64,000 nt of DNA from Dugong dugon (lineage: Eukaryota; Chordata; Mammalia; Sirenia; Dugongidae), in assembly GCA_030035585.1 (NCBI GenBank), contig CM057481.1, positions 5,171,128 to 5,235,127 on the forward strand, read 5' to 3'. The notes under the pieces are model-generated. The model saw nothing but the letters and a program-made list of their open reading frames with translations, was not told the DNA's origin and did not search any database. Shown here piece by piece: positions 1 to 12,394 of the stretch (its first letter is position 1; every line of letters starts with the position of its first letter). A program made the translations under genes and the position numbers.

Positions 1-750
1 TCTGAGAGCCTAGAACATGCAAATCAATGTTGCGCATCTAGGTGCTGTTAAAAATAAGGATAAAAAGGACCCAAACGTAAATGCTAGCACAGAACACGTT
101 TGGACTAACGCAGACAAAGTGACCTTTCAACCAGAACCTCCCAGACAATTCTAATTTTTAAACATTCTGTCTCAAGGACCCTACTTGGTACTTCAATGCC
201 CAACCCTAGGTGCTAGAAGAAACAGTGTTTTTTGATTGTCCTTTTAAGAGATTTCACACTGAAAAAATTCACACTGTAAAAATTCCCCAGTTGCACTAAA
301 AAAATACTACAATAAAAATGATAATTCCTGAAAATTATTACCAGGTTTGCAAGGAGCATTCTAACACTACAGCCTACACAGGAAGGTTTTCCATTAACAC
401 TAACTAACCGTTGAGAAACAATTCATTTTCTCTGAAACAGAAAAAGAGAATGTTCTATGTGGACATATGTGCACGTTTTAACTGAGAGTTGAGGATTAGA
501 AGCCTTCAGAACTGGGAGTCTAGTACAGTAGCCGCCAGCCACACGTAGCTTCCCTAAATTGAGATATGATGTAAGTGTAAAACACACAGAGGATTTCAAA
601 TACTTAGTAGGAAAAAGGAATGTAAAATATCTCATTAATATTTTTCTATTTATTACATGTGAAGATGGCATTTTGGGTATGCTGGACTAAATAAAACATA
701 TTGCTGAAATTAATTTCACCTGTGTTTTACTATTTTATTGTTGCTAATAA
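1..750. other. Unassigned AT-rich sequence, no gene seen
   Basis: No convincing exon or classifiable repeat is visible. Short open frames here lack splice context and look like chance. Confidence 0.5.
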
Positions 751-957
751 ACCAAAAACCAAACCCACTACCGTCAAGTCGGATCCAACTTTTAGCGACG
801 CTACAGGACAGAGTAGAGTAGAACTGCCCCATAGGTTTTCCAAGGCTGTAATCTTTATGGAAGCACACTGCCACGTATTGCTCCCATGGAGCGGCTGGTG
901 GGTTCAAACTGCCCACCTTTTCAGTTAGCAGCCGAGAGCTTAACCACTGTGCCACCA
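751..957 (-). repeat. AfroSINE, long subtype
   Basis: On the minus strand this reads as a tRNA-like head (B box GGTTTGAACCC-like), then the internal CTTCCATAAAGATTACAG module, then the tail ending in a CAAAACC-type repeat. The head end is at the right (GTGCCACCA) and the A/C-rich tail at the left. It is essentially full length. Confidence 0.9.
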
Positions 958-1802
958 TTAGAAAAGTGAAAAATGTGTGAGTGCATCCTACAGGACAGTG
1001 GAGCATAGAAAAAAGCAAGAAAAAAAGTGGAGGAAAGAAACCTCCTTCAGCTAAAATGCCTCAGACATGTTGCTCTACAGACTTGAACAGCACTCTGAGA
1101 GTCAGCTCCTTTGTCCCTTTTGCGGCATACTTCCTACTGATGCTCCTTCCCCAAGTACAAAACGGGACCTAGAATGCTTTAGTCAAACCCTCCGTCCTCC
1201 TTCTCTCTACCTACCCCATTCCCACAAGTCAGGCGAACTCAACTTCTCCTGTTTTCTGCTTCTTCTATTCAAAAGACTGCTAATTCCATGGAAGAGATGA
1301 ACTTTCATAAAGCCTTAGGGATCCTCTTGTTGGCACACCGGCTTAGTAATGGCAATACCTGTAAGACTCATGAAGCTACCAGACGGCCCGACGCCCTGGT
1401 GCTGGGGAACGTGCAGCGCAGCACGGCGGTGAGTTCCAGGGGAGAGCACCCTGATTTGACACATCACTATTTCTGGAAGACATAACCAAATCCACCAGCG
1501 TGTTCAACCTAGAAATACAGTTCCCCCTCTTGCAATAACCACAAACATTTTCCAAGTCATGTGACTTTAGGATCTTTCCCCAAACTGTATACTACTTCTT
1601 CACAATGTAATAAAAGACAAAAGCAAACTTTCTAGGAGGTCTAGGCATTACAGAGGGTACCCAATTCACCTCCTGACCATACATCTCAGTGCCAGCTTTT
1701 CAACCCCACATAGGCACGCCCACCTCTCTAAAAAAGAAAAAGATGTCCCTTTGGGCACACAGCCTTAAATGCCCCAACTGCTGGTTGAACATGTTGCTGC
1801 GG
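958..1802. other. Unassigned sequence, no gene seen
   Basis: Mixed-composition sequence with only short open frames and no supported gene or repeat. Confidence 0.45.
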
Positions 1803-2132
1803 GGACACTGGTGATTCCGCGGTAGAATTCTCACCTCTCAAGGGGAAGACCTGGGTTCACTTCCTGGTCCGGGCACCTCTTTGCAAAGCCACTGCCCATC
1901 TCTCAGCAGAGGTTTGCATGTTCCTGATTCTAGACTGGTTTAAGCAGAGATTCCTGACTAGGACATACTCGGAAGGGAGGCCTGCCAATCCACTTCCAAA
2001 AATCAGCTATGAGCTACAATAGTCCAGTCTGCCACAGATCGTGGGGATGGTGAGGACCGGGCAGCACTTTGCTCCGATGTGCGCGGAGGCACCGCCATGC
2101 ATCGGGGGCCAGCTTGATGGCAGCTAAAGACA
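1803..2132 (+). repeat. tRNA-Gly-headed SINE
   Basis: The first ~75 bases resemble a tRNA-Gly: a degraded A box, then GGTAGAATTCTCACCT, then a B-box region GGGTTCACTTCC. The body then matches the RTE 5' module (TTCTAGACTGGTTTAAGCAG, degraded) and ends in a tail like GATGGCAGCTAAAGACAGC. It is a diverged copy of the family better preserved at 12395-12727. Confidence 0.7.
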
Positions 2133-2722
2133 GCAAAATGATGGCAGAGGGAGACATCCCTAAGACGGCGACTCTGCTGCTCTGCGGTGAGGCTCAAGAC
2201 TGACCTTTACTAACAAGGGTCCCCTCCCTGCAACTCTGGGATCCGTAGTCAGACCATGTTCTGAGCAACACTAGCTTATTCAAATCGTCAACACTGTAAA
2301 CCTGCTGCCAATGCACAACAATGACACTGAGAACCTTTTACAAAATAAGTTTAGAAAAAGCCTTTTTAAATAAGCCCTCTAAAATGATATGTCTCAGGAG
2401 AGCCTGGAGATTCAACAAGTATCCTGCATTTCTTTCTGCTCTGGGTTTTGAAGGTCATGGGACTCACCCACGACAGATGTGGCCTGGTTTGAACCACAAA
2501 GCTCTGCATGGCTAACAACGGTGCGTGTAAAAGTATAACAGCTGAGACGCGGTGGCTGCAACAGTTGGTGGACCCAAGCCCAGCAGGATATGCCCCTGGC
2601 TTTGCCAAAACAGAAGGTATCCCTTGCAGGCAATCTGCCGAAGAGTGGGACAAGCAACTTACATGAAACCGTCCCATGAAAAAAAAACACTGCAAACTTA
2701 AAGGAGACCCATCAAAACATAC
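2133..2722. other. Unassigned sequence
   Basis: The overlapping open frames around 2366-2695 on minus show no splice signals or recognisable motif. If the exon candidate at 2723-2889 is real, this stretch is its downstream intron or 3' flank. Confidence 0.4.
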
Positions 2723-2889
2723 CTAAGTAGCAAGATAAGATGCACTGTCATTCCTGGGGCAAATGAAACGATGAATCATCACTTCTGTGGCAACACTCTG
2801 CAGCCCGTGTAACTGATCAATGGTCATATTATCACACGTCGAGGCATTTCCACTATAAATTCTTTTTTTAATAGCATTGATTTCTTTTT
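2723..2889 (-). other. Candidate 167-nt exon, gene unknown
   Basis: Seen on the minus strand: a branch-like CTAAT, a T-rich tract, TTATCAG acceptor, 167 nt open in one frame only, then an ideal TTAG/GTATGT donor at 2722. The peptide is mixed-composition and not repeat-like, with segments such as TIDQLHGLQSVATEVMIHRF. The in-frame codon at the very end of the exon is TAG. The exon is therefore either a last coding segment ending at the junction, a pseudo-exon, or a decayed copy in which a sense codon became a stop. I do not recognise the protein. Confidence 0.3.
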
Positions 2890-3469
2890 CTGATAATACA
2901 AGCAATAAATATCCATTGTGGAAGCATATTAGGTGAAGTGCATTAATGAGCAGGGTAGATTAAATAGATAAGAGAGTACATAAAAAGCATAAACAAGAAA
3001 ATAAAAATAACCATAACCACTGTTAAAAATTTTGGTGTAATTCTCTCCTCTGTTCCAATAATCAACAGGCTTATTTTTTTTTCCATGCATGTTGAGTCTT
3101 TCCAAAGTGAGTCTGTTAAACCTTATACCCTCCAAAACGGAAGAAGTTCATTTCCAAGTACCACCACTAACAGCCAGAGTGATGTTGCCAAAATCTAACC
3201 ATCTTGGCTGTAAAAGGGAGAGGATTTAGGTAAACAACCACTGTGGTCAGTTCCAGTTCTAACGTGGTCTAATTTGCAAAACCCTGCCTTTCCTGTTCTC
3301 TGATCTAAGGCAATCAAGAGCTAATATGGCAAACTGGTGGCCCACCATACGCAGCCCACAAACATACCTCCCTCAGCCCACAAAGCATGTTTTTTTATAT
3401 CAACCAGTTGCCAACGTTTACGAAGGGAAAAGAACACATGAAAAGCAAGACCTGACTCTTCTCTTAAAA
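2890..3469. other. Unassigned AT-rich sequence
   Basis: No gene or classifiable repeat. The right edge holds the pre-insertion site of the L1 that follows. Confidence 0.4.
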
Positions 3470-3481
3470 AGCTGTAGCATC

Positions 3482-4792
3482 CATGGATAGGCAGACTCAA
3501 CATTGTGAAAATGACAATTCTACCCAAAGCAATTTATAAATACAATGCAATCCCTATCCAAATAACAACAACATTCTTCAAAGAGATGGAAAAACTAATC
3601 ATTAACTTTATATGGAAAGGGAAGAAGCCCCAAATAAGTAAAGCACTACTGAAGAAGAAGAAGAAAGTTGGAGGACTCACACTACCTGACTTCAGAACCT
3701 ACTATACAGCTACAGTAGTCAAAACAGCCTGGTACTGGTACAAAGACAGATACATTGACCAATGGAACAGAATTGAGAACCCAGATGTAAATCCATCCAC
3801 CTATGGTCACCTGATCTTCAACAAGGGCCCAAAGTCCATCAAATGGGGGAAAAGACAGTCTTTTATAACAAGTGGTGCTGGTAAAACTGGATATCCATCT
3901 GCAAAAAAATGAAACTGGACCCATACCTCACACCATATACAAAAACTACTTCAAAATGGATCAAAGACCGGAATGTAAAGCCTAAAACTATAAAGTTCAT
4001 AGAAGAAAAAATAGGACCAACACTACAGGCCTCAATACACAGCATTAACAGGATACAAACCATAACCATCCATACACAAACCCCAAAAGATAAGCTAGAT
4101 AATTGGGATCTTCTAAAAATCAAACACCTATGCTCTTCAAAAGACTTCACCAAAAGAGTAAAAAGAGAACCTACAGACTGGGAAAAAATTTTTGGACAGT
4201 ACAAGTCAGACAAAGGTCTAATCTCCATAATCTACAAGAAAATCCAACACCTCTACAACAAAAAGACAAATAATCCTATTAAAAAATGGGCAAAGGAAAT
4301 GAACAGACACTTCACCAACGAAGACATTCAAATGGCCAACAGACACATGAGGAAATGCTCGCGTTCACTAGCCATTAGAAAAATGCAAATTAAAACCACA
4401 ATGAGATACCATCTCACCCCGGCATTACTGGCATGAATCAAAAACACTGGAAATAACAAATGTTGGAGGGGCTGCGGGGAGATGGGAACTCTTATGCACT
4501 GCTGGTGGGAATGCAAAATGATACAACCATTTTGGAAAATGATATGGCGTTTCCTCAGAAAGCTAGAAATAGACATACCATTCGATCCAGCAATCCCACT
4601 CCTAGGAATATATCCTAGAGAAATAAGAGTCGTCACTTGAATAGACATACGCACACCTATGTTCATGGCAGCATTGTTCACAATAGCAAAAAGATGGAAA
4701 CAACCTAGATGCCCATCAACAGATGAATGGATAAACAAACTATGGTACATACACACAATGGAGTACTACGCAACAAGAAAGAACAACAATTA
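3482..4792 (+). pseudogene. L1 ORF2 C-terminal fragment (broken)
   Basis: This encodes the part of ORF2p after the reverse-transcriptase core: segments such as [38 protein letters not shown] and the C-terminal Cys-rich region (CWRGCGE, HCWWEC). The reading frame breaks near 3855-3910, where frames 3505-3912 and 3909-4436 meet. A TGA at 4434-4436 and a further TGA near 4638 (sense codons in the copy at 58,151-59,561) end the reading frame. It cannot make a functional protein. Confidence 0.93.
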
Positions 4793-6070
4793 ATCTGTGA
4801 AGCATCTCATAACATGGATGAAACTGGAGGACATTACGCTGAGTGAAATAAGTCAATGACAAAAGGACAAATATTGTATGAGAACTCTATCGTAAAAACC
4901 CATAAAAAAGTTCACGCACAAAAAGTAACAATCTTTGTTGGTTACCAGGGATGGGAGGGGTGGGGAGGAAATACTAAATAGGCAATAGATAAGTGGTATC
5001 TTGGGTGAAGGGGGAGACAGTACACAATACAGGGGAAACCAGCACAACTTGTACAAGGAAAGGTCATGGAAGCTCCATAGACACATCCAAACTCCCTGAG
5101 GGACTGAATTGCTGGGTGGAGGGCTGTGAGGACCATGGTCTCAGGGAACATCTAGCCTGACTGGCATAACACAGTTTATAAAGACAATGTTCTACATTCT
5201 ACCGTGGTGAGTAGCATCTGAGGTCTTAAAAGCCTGTGAGCGGCCATCTAAGATACTCCACTGGTCTCATCCCTTCGGGACAAGGGAGAATGAAGAGAAC
5301 AGGATACAGGGAAATGATTAGTCCAAAGGACTAATGGACCACAGCTACCAAGGCCTCCACCAGAGTGAGTCCAGTACAGCTAGATAATGCCCGGCTACCA
5401 CCAATGACTGCTCTGACTGGGATCACAACAGAGGGTTCTGGACAGAGCTGGAGAAGGATGTAGAACAAAATTCTAACTCACAAAAAAAAGACCAGATTTA
5501 CTGGCCTAAAGGAGACTGGAGAAACCCCAAGAGTATGGCCCCCAGACACCCTTTCAGCTCAGTGGTGAAGTCACTTCCAAGGTTCACCGTTCAGCAGGGG
5601 AGTGGACAGCCGTATAAAACCAAATGGGACTGATGAGGCACAGCAGTCCAGGGACAAGGACTAGGAGGCAGAAGGGGACAGGAAAGCTGGTGATAGGGAA
5701 CCCAAGGTTGAGTAAGGACAGTGTTGATGTGTTGTGAGGTTGTTAACCATTGTCATAAGGCAACATGAGTACTAACTGTTAAATGAGAAACTGTTTTGTT
5801 CTGTAAGCCTTCATCTAAAGTGAGAATAGCAGCACAATTGGAAGAGCATAGTCGATGTCACTGAACTATGCATGTAGAAATTTTTGAAATGGTGTATCTT
5901 TGGCTATGTGTATTTTCACCAAAAAAAAAAAAAAAAAGTCGAGAAGGGAGAGGGTTGACATGCTGTGGGGTTGTTAACCAATGTCATAAAACAATATGTG
6001 TACTACTGTTTCATGAGAAACTATTTGTTCTGTCAGCCTTCACCTGAAGTATAATAAAAAAAAAAAAAAT
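3482..6070 (+). mobile_element. 5'-truncated L1 retrotransposon
   Basis: The insert is 2.6 kb and is flanked by a perfect 12-bp target-site duplication, AGCTGTAGCATC, at 3470-3481 and 6071-6082. It starts inside ORF2, at the point equivalent to about 58151 of the full-length copy downstream, and runs through the 3' UTR to a poly(A) tail. The 3' UTR has one GTTGTTAACCA unit, an internal A17 run, then a second shorter unit. The full-length copy at 52546-61082 carries an extra duplicated unit. It is a young insertion of the afrotherian L1 lineage. Confidence 0.95.
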
Positions 6071-6361
6071 AGCTGTAGCATCAAATCATATGGCAACAAC
6101 CAACTTGAGAAGCACAGTGGCGGTCCACCTTCACTTAGTGGAAATGCTCTCCCCCGTCACTGTCCTTCCTAACAATCACTAGTCTCTGGCCAGCAGGGAG
6201 ACCAGGTGTCCATCACCAGTTCTCCCTGACTCTGCACTAAATTCTGTAAAGCCCCCCGGTTATTTAAGTGCTCCACCCTGGGTCTTTTAAGCACCTGGGT
6301 TTGCAAATCCCTTAGGAAGTATCGTATATGTAAAATAACGAGAAAAAAAAAAATAGTAAGA

Positions 6362-6722
6362 TACAGCTCTCAGAGATAATTATTATTGTAAACTTACTAT
6401 GTATTAGGCACTATTCTGGCGTCCTGGTGGTGCAGTGGTTAAGAGCTTGGCTGCTAACCAAAAGGTTGGCAGTTCAAAGCCACCAGCTGCTCCTTGAAAA
6501 CCCAGTGGGGCAGATCTACTCTGTCCTTCTGGGTTGCTATGAAACGGGTGTGGGGTGGTGAGGCACTATTTGAATCCTCACAATACCCCTACAAAGTAGG
6601 CGCCATAGTTCAAACCATTCCAGGTGAGAAAACAGAGGTTTAGATTATGTAACTGACTTGCTCATGGTCACACAGGTAGGGTGTGGCAGAGATGTGTCCA
6701 ATTAACTCTAAGTCCAAGACAG
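6362..6722 (+). repeat. MIR element split by a SINE
   Basis: Typical MIR core features are visible: TTACTATGTATTAGGCACTATT, then TGAATCCTCACAATA, GAGAAAACAGAGGTTTAGA, and TTGCTCATGGTCACACAG. The two halves (to 6415 and from 6571) are separated by the AfroSINE at 6416-6560. MIR is an ancient tRNA-derived mammalian SINE. Confidence 0.85.
6416..6560 (+). repeat. AfroSINE, short subtype, inside MIR
   Basis: The head reads CTGGTGGTGCAGTGGTTAAG (A box) and GCAGTTCAAAGCC (B box), and the tail GATCTACTCTGTCC. The flanking 10-bp duplication AGGCACTATT at 6406-6415 and 6561-6570 is perfect. It lies inside a MIR, so it is clearly younger. Confidence 0.93.
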
Positions 6723-8564
6723 CAAAGACGTACATCATTCAGGACTCTATTTCCCTCTCCTCCAATTGCCCAGTGTTCTTTGGCAGCATGTTAAGCATAT
6801 TTGAGAGCTATAAATGCACTCGTACAGACTGAATGAAAGAAGCTGAGACAGGGCTGCATCTAAAAGTGCCAGATGTCAACAGAGAAGGAGAAAAGCAATG
6901 AAAATGTCACAAATGGTTCAATTGCAAGCTCTGACATGCTTCACCTTGCAGGCAGGTAGACCAGCCATCCGCACCAGCCAAACGCAAAAACTGTAAAGTT
7001 GATAAAACCCAGATATTGGCAGCCTCCAGGTAGCTTCACAAACTACAGGTAGAAAAAGTTATCCAAAACTTGGAAATAAGGAGCAGCAAATACAGCATGT
7101 TCTTTCTTTGTTATACTGGGACAGAACTTAACAAGCCCACCCCAGATTATTTACTTATCTAGGGGACACCATTGTTTGACTTGCTGCTTACCAGTGATTC
7201 AAGGCCAGAGCTGGTGAAGTCACACCATGACCTGGAGATTTATGTCCAGTGTAAAAAAAGGCAAACAGGTCACTGTTTTATTACCCTTTAGGACATTAAC
7301 CAGTGTGGGATCTAAACTAGCAATCATAGTCTAGCATTCCTTTACAGCCTATAAAAACTCAGTTCCTCAAAATGCCTTTCAACCAGCGTTCCCATATTAT
7401 TGATTGCCACATTAATGCTTTGAATTTGACACACATTAATTCTACATTAGTATAAGTCTTTTTTTTTTTTTAACTTTTGAAAATGATGATATACCACTGC
7501 AATGCCTTAAACCACCCTCCCAGACAATCTGGGCTCCGGGCTTATCCCTGAGCCCTCCTCCTCTTCCAAACTACTGTACTCAGAAAAACGTGAAGGAAAT
7601 CAAAATTCAATTCAATAGCTCAGCCCTTATAAGCGGGAACAGCTTAACACATCCCAACCCCAGAAGAACTGGCAATCTAACAGAGAAGATTGCTGGCGGT
7701 ACAGAACTTACAACAGTAATAATAATAATTCGTAACGGTGGAACTTCAGGCATCAAAAACAGGCAATTTGGGGGCCAGGCACGAGAGGAGATATAATTCA
7801 ACTAGCAGCATATAATGGGTTATGAAATGGCCTTGTAGGCATCTTATATATCCTACATAGGAAATTATCTACTTACAATGATGTTTAGCAGTTTGGGGGT
7901 ATAATCAATTTAATGGCGGTACATTTCCACTTGCATTATAAAAACCCTCAACACAAGTGAGATTTTATATTATACTCCCCCCAAATTATTTACGTCATTT
8001 CTCTTAATGTAGTATAACAATCAAATCCTATGTATTCTCAGCTATCCACCCACATCCATCTCTACTCATGGTGAAAAATTTCCTACCAAGTCAGAAATCA
8101 AGAGGCCTTTGAACTTGAAAGAGATGGTAAGCAAATAGACAGCAGGATAATCAGAAGCCCCCCAAACAAAGATGCTACACATAAACCACAGAAATGAAAC
8201 CTGACTAAAGTTTAAAGAACTGTAGCTCCATGCAGATTTATGCCACAAGGTCATAGAAGATGATGAGTCAATGGCATATTTAAACCACTGAGGTTAGATT
8301 AAATACATAGGGAAGGCTTGCTCCCTACCACGCATCTTAGCCATAGTCAAACTACTAGCTCTTGTGCAGCTAAGACTCAACAGTATCTAATTTGATAACG
8401 GTAATGCCAGCAACCAGCAGTGTAGCCACCACGTGCCTCTCCTAAGCCCAAGGCATGGATACCTCAAGGATCACAGCACTATCCTGCTGAGCCAGGCCCT
8501 ATCCTCTCAATCATGCTCAAAAATGGATTCCATACAGAGAATAAAATAAAACAGACTACAAGCT
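6723..8564. other. Unassigned sequence, no gene seen
   Basis: About 1.8 kb of AT-rich sequence, including an A/T run at 7460-7472. No exon with both splice sites and no clear repeat family was recognised. Confidence 0.4.
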
Positions 8565-8802
8565 TGTTGTTGCTGTAGTTGCCACTGAGTTGGCTCCGAC
8601 TCATGGCAACCGCGTGTACAACAGAATGAAACACTGCCCAGTGCTGTGCCATCTTCATGATCGCTGGTATGCTGGAGTCCACTGTTGTGTATTTTGAGTA
8701 CCTTCCAACCCAGGGCACTCATCTTCCAGCATTGTATCAGATAATATTCTGTTGTGATTCTTAGGGTTTTCATTGGCTAATTTTCAAAAGTAGAGCACCA
8801 GA
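8565..8802 (-). repeat. Non-autonomous RTE-derived element
   Basis: Read on minus, an RTE 5' module (CTCTACTTTTGAAAATTAGC, AACCCTAAGAATCACAACAG) is joined directly after GGAAGGTACTCAAAATA to the RTE 3' tail (GTTGCCATGAGTCGGAGCCA, then CAACTACAGCAACAACAAGC). The same join is seen in the element at 20275-20622, so this looks like a family rather than a random deletion. Confidence 0.75.
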
Positions 8803-10643
8803 AGGAGGAAGAAAGGCAGTGAATTGAGTCTTCGAAAGAGATTACCATCAAAATGGAAAAACAGAGTGGGAAGAATCACTCTACCCAATTTTAAAACTTC
8901 ATTATATAGCTATAATTATCAAGACTATACGGGATTCGTGGAGGAATAGACACACAGATCCATAAAACAGAAGAGAAAAACCATAAATACTTCCACATAG
9001 TAGTGTCAACTGATTTTCTTAAAAGACGCAAAAGCAATTTAATAGAGGGATGCTAATTTTTTCAACAAATGATACTGGAACAACTGGACATCCACAGGCA
9101 AAAAATATTAGCCTCCTCCTAAACCTCACACCTTTTAGCAAAGTTAACTCAAGATGGATCGTAGATTTAAACGCAAAATGTAAAACTATAAAACTTTCAG
9201 GGGACAGCATAAGAGAAAATTTGGGGGACCTGAGGCTTGATGGAGACTTCTTGGATATGACACCAAAACCACAGTCCATAGGGAAAGGAATCAATAAACT
9301 GGACTTCATCAAAATTAAGAAGGGAAAAGAGCCCTCTGGGCAGGATGAGGGGACAGGCTGCAGACTGGAAAAAAAATATTTGCAAACCACATATCTGACA
9401 GGGGACTACTGTCTGGAGTATACGGAGAACTCTCAAAAATAAACAGCAGTGAAACAAACAATCCAACTAACAAGTGAACAAGGGACATGAAGGGACATTT
9501 CATGAAAGAAGACAGCAAGTGAGCATATGAATGGATGTTCAACATCATTAGCCACCAAGGAAACCGGGAGTACAGTGAGCCATCACTGCACATCTATTAG
9601 AATGAACAAAATAAAGCAGTGACGCCGCCAAAAGCTGGAGGCGATGCGGAGAAGCCAGACCTCTCGGACATCGCTGGTGGGAATGTGGAATGGGACCACC
9701 ACCCTGGAAAATAATTCAGCACTTTCTTAAAAAACCAAACTTACCATATAACCCAGCACTGCCCTCCTGGGCGTTTACCCCAGACAAATGAAAATCACGA
9801 TCACATAAAAAGTCCTACACGGCTGTAAAGATCCACTTTGTGACAGCCAGAAGCTAGAAAAAAAACAAAATGTCCCTCCAAAGGTGAATGGTTAAAAAAA
9901 CTGTGGTATATCCAAGCCATGGAATACCACTCTGCAATAAGGATGTACAAACTAGTTGATGCATACAACCTGGATGGATCTCAGGGGCGTTTATGTGGAG
10001 TGATAAAAGCCAGCCTGAAAAGGTCACAAACCGTTTGATTCCATTTACATATAATACTCTAAAAATGACTAAATTATAGAGATACGACATAGATTAGTGG
10101 TTGCCAGTGTTTGGGGATGGTGGGAAGGTGAGGGGGTGTGGCTGTAAAGAGGGAGATCTTTGGGGTGGTGGAATCGTTCTGCACCTTGTTGTCAACGGTG
10201 GTCACACAAACACACCTGTGATAAAATGGCAGAGAAATACGTGCATACATTACACCAATGTCAAACTCCTGGATCTGGTATCGTTCTATAAAAAAACAAA
10301 CTCATTGCCGTCGAATCCCTTCTGATTCATAGTGAACCCTACAGGACAAGGCAGAACTGCCCCAAAGGGTTTCCAAGGCTTTAATCTTTATGGAAGTGGA
10401 GCAGCGGGTGGAATCGAACCGCCTACCTTTCGCTTAGCAGCTGAGTGCTTTAACCAGTGTGCCACCAGAGCGCCTATAATTATGTACGACAGAACGACTG
10501 GGAGAAACTTCCTTCCTTATACTGTCACCGATCTGAGCTGGGTCTTTCATTACTTACAGCTAATACCATAGACTCTCTCGGTACCACCTTTGCCCCTTCC
10601 TATGAATCTATAATTACTTCAAAATGAAAAAAAAAAAAAAAAA
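8803..10643 (+). mobile_element. Old L1M fragment, split by a SINE
   Basis: Diverged L1 ORF2 sequence is recognisable at 8830-9400. It includes peptide stretches like NDTGTTGHPQAK and SRWIVDLNAKCKTIK in the frame 9050-9442. It continues through the 3' UTR to ACTTCAAAATG plus poly(A) at 10625-10643. A SINE interrupts it at 10290-10475. Many substitutions and frame breaks show an ancient copy. Confidence 0.85.
10290..10475 (-). repeat. AfroSINE inside L1M
   Basis: Minus-strand head at the right (GTGCCACCAGAGCGCC), B box as GTGGAATCGAACCGCC on plus, and a partial internal module GGCTTTAATCTTTATGGAAG. It interrupts the 3' end of the L1M. Confidence 0.9.
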
Positions 10644-12394
10644 GAATACCTTCTCCAAATAGTCTAACAATGCCCACTATTTTTGCTTTCTATCCAATCG
10701 ATTTTGATAACTTGATATGCAACTAAAGAAATCATACCAGGAGAAAAGCATACCACAAAGCAATAAGATGGTGAAGGCTTTGCGCCACCAAAATGTATTC
10801 ACACATTCTATTTAACTAAAACCACAGGATAGGTGGGGAGACAGAGAGGAAGGACAGCAAGAATATGACACTTAGCAACTTCTTAGAGAAACAGACCCAC
10901 AGATGATCTGATCATGAAAATTAATGACGTTGTGACAGAAAAAATAGTAATAATAAGCAGAACTACCATTACTTTAAACCTATAATTTTCTGTTGACCAT
11001 CTGATAAAATACTAGGAAGTAAAACAAGAGTCTATGTTAGCACACAGTACTATTGTTAGAGCTTTGAACAGTGTACCAGTTGAGGGATGGATTACATTAT
11101 TTCCATGTCAAAGGCATTTTCTGTAAAGAAAAAAGAGGGCAGTAGGCACAGTCCTAAATATTTGGCCTGGGTTAAACACTGAATAGTTCTAACCCAGGGG
11201 CAGGTTCCCTTACAAACTAGCTCCTCTTAATTAACTACTCACATATGACCATCCCACCAACCCACTCCCCAAATAACTGTTTCAAGTTCCATTTCTATCT
11301 CTCAAATCCTTCCAGTTAAAACGACAGTATGTCAGAACTCTTAAAAATATGGGCTGGCACCTTCATATAGTTTTTGAGAAACTATAAAATAAAACATCTA
11401 TTCAGATATCTGCTATGTATTATCATTTTTTTTTAAAGCCAAGATTTCAGGCAAAAATCATGGCTTTTCAAGTTACTCTCATTAATATTCTTGATTTTTA
11501 ATGATTGCATAATATTCCATCATATAGACAGCCAAGTCCCACCATCGTCAACACGGTGACCTTGTAAGAGTGACAAAAGGTACCCATTCCTCTGGACACT
11601 TCTCTGCCATCTGCCTGGACAAACACCCAGTAATTTTACTATCAATTACACAATGACTCTGTAGTAAATGGCATATCCATGGATTTGCAGACATTGCTAC
11701 AGCTGGAGAAAGCTCTAACCCAAACCTCCAGGAAGCCTTGCATCCTTGAACTCACCATCAAATCTCAAACAGTTAGCCATGCAATGAATCTGATGGCACA
11801 CCACTCCTTACTGCATTCAAACAATTCAGGCTGCAGTTCTAATGTAGGCACTCCACTGGAATAGCAACCAATGCTCAAAGTCCCTGATAGCAGCAGATGA
11901 CTAGGTACAGGGATGGACAATCATTCCAGCCAGGAAAAAATATCAAGACTGAAGGGTAAAATTGGGCGCATATTTACTATGCTTGGCTGAATTTACAGTG
12001 TAGTTGAAAGCTGAGAAGAACTTAAATAATCCTGTAAGACAATCACCGGGGAAATGTTTGATTAAGTGCCTAGCAAACAGGATAGACAATAAATTAAAAT
12101 TATGAACAAGATGAGTGGACTTTAAGAGATCACAGGTAGAATGCTTAAATAATTGAAGTCAACCCAGCAGAAACAAATGACAAATGTAGTTGGCTAAGTT
12201 ATAATGGCCAGCATCTTGCAAGTGGATGATATTTCAAACGGCTCTAACTGCATTTTCCAAAGACTGGGATTAATCCATAATAACAGCCCAGCTTCAGGAA
12301 TCCAGCTGAATGAGATGTGATGTGAAGGTCTCTCTCCTCATATTTTTTTAATCCACTCTATCAATGTTCACCTCGTGCCTACAATGGACCAGGT
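10644..12394. other. Unassigned sequence, no gene seen
   Basis: AT-rich. A short L1-like stretch (ATGATTGCATAATATTCCAT) is at about 11,500. The open frame at 11,679-11,864 has no recognised motif and no strong splice sites. Confidence 0.4.
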
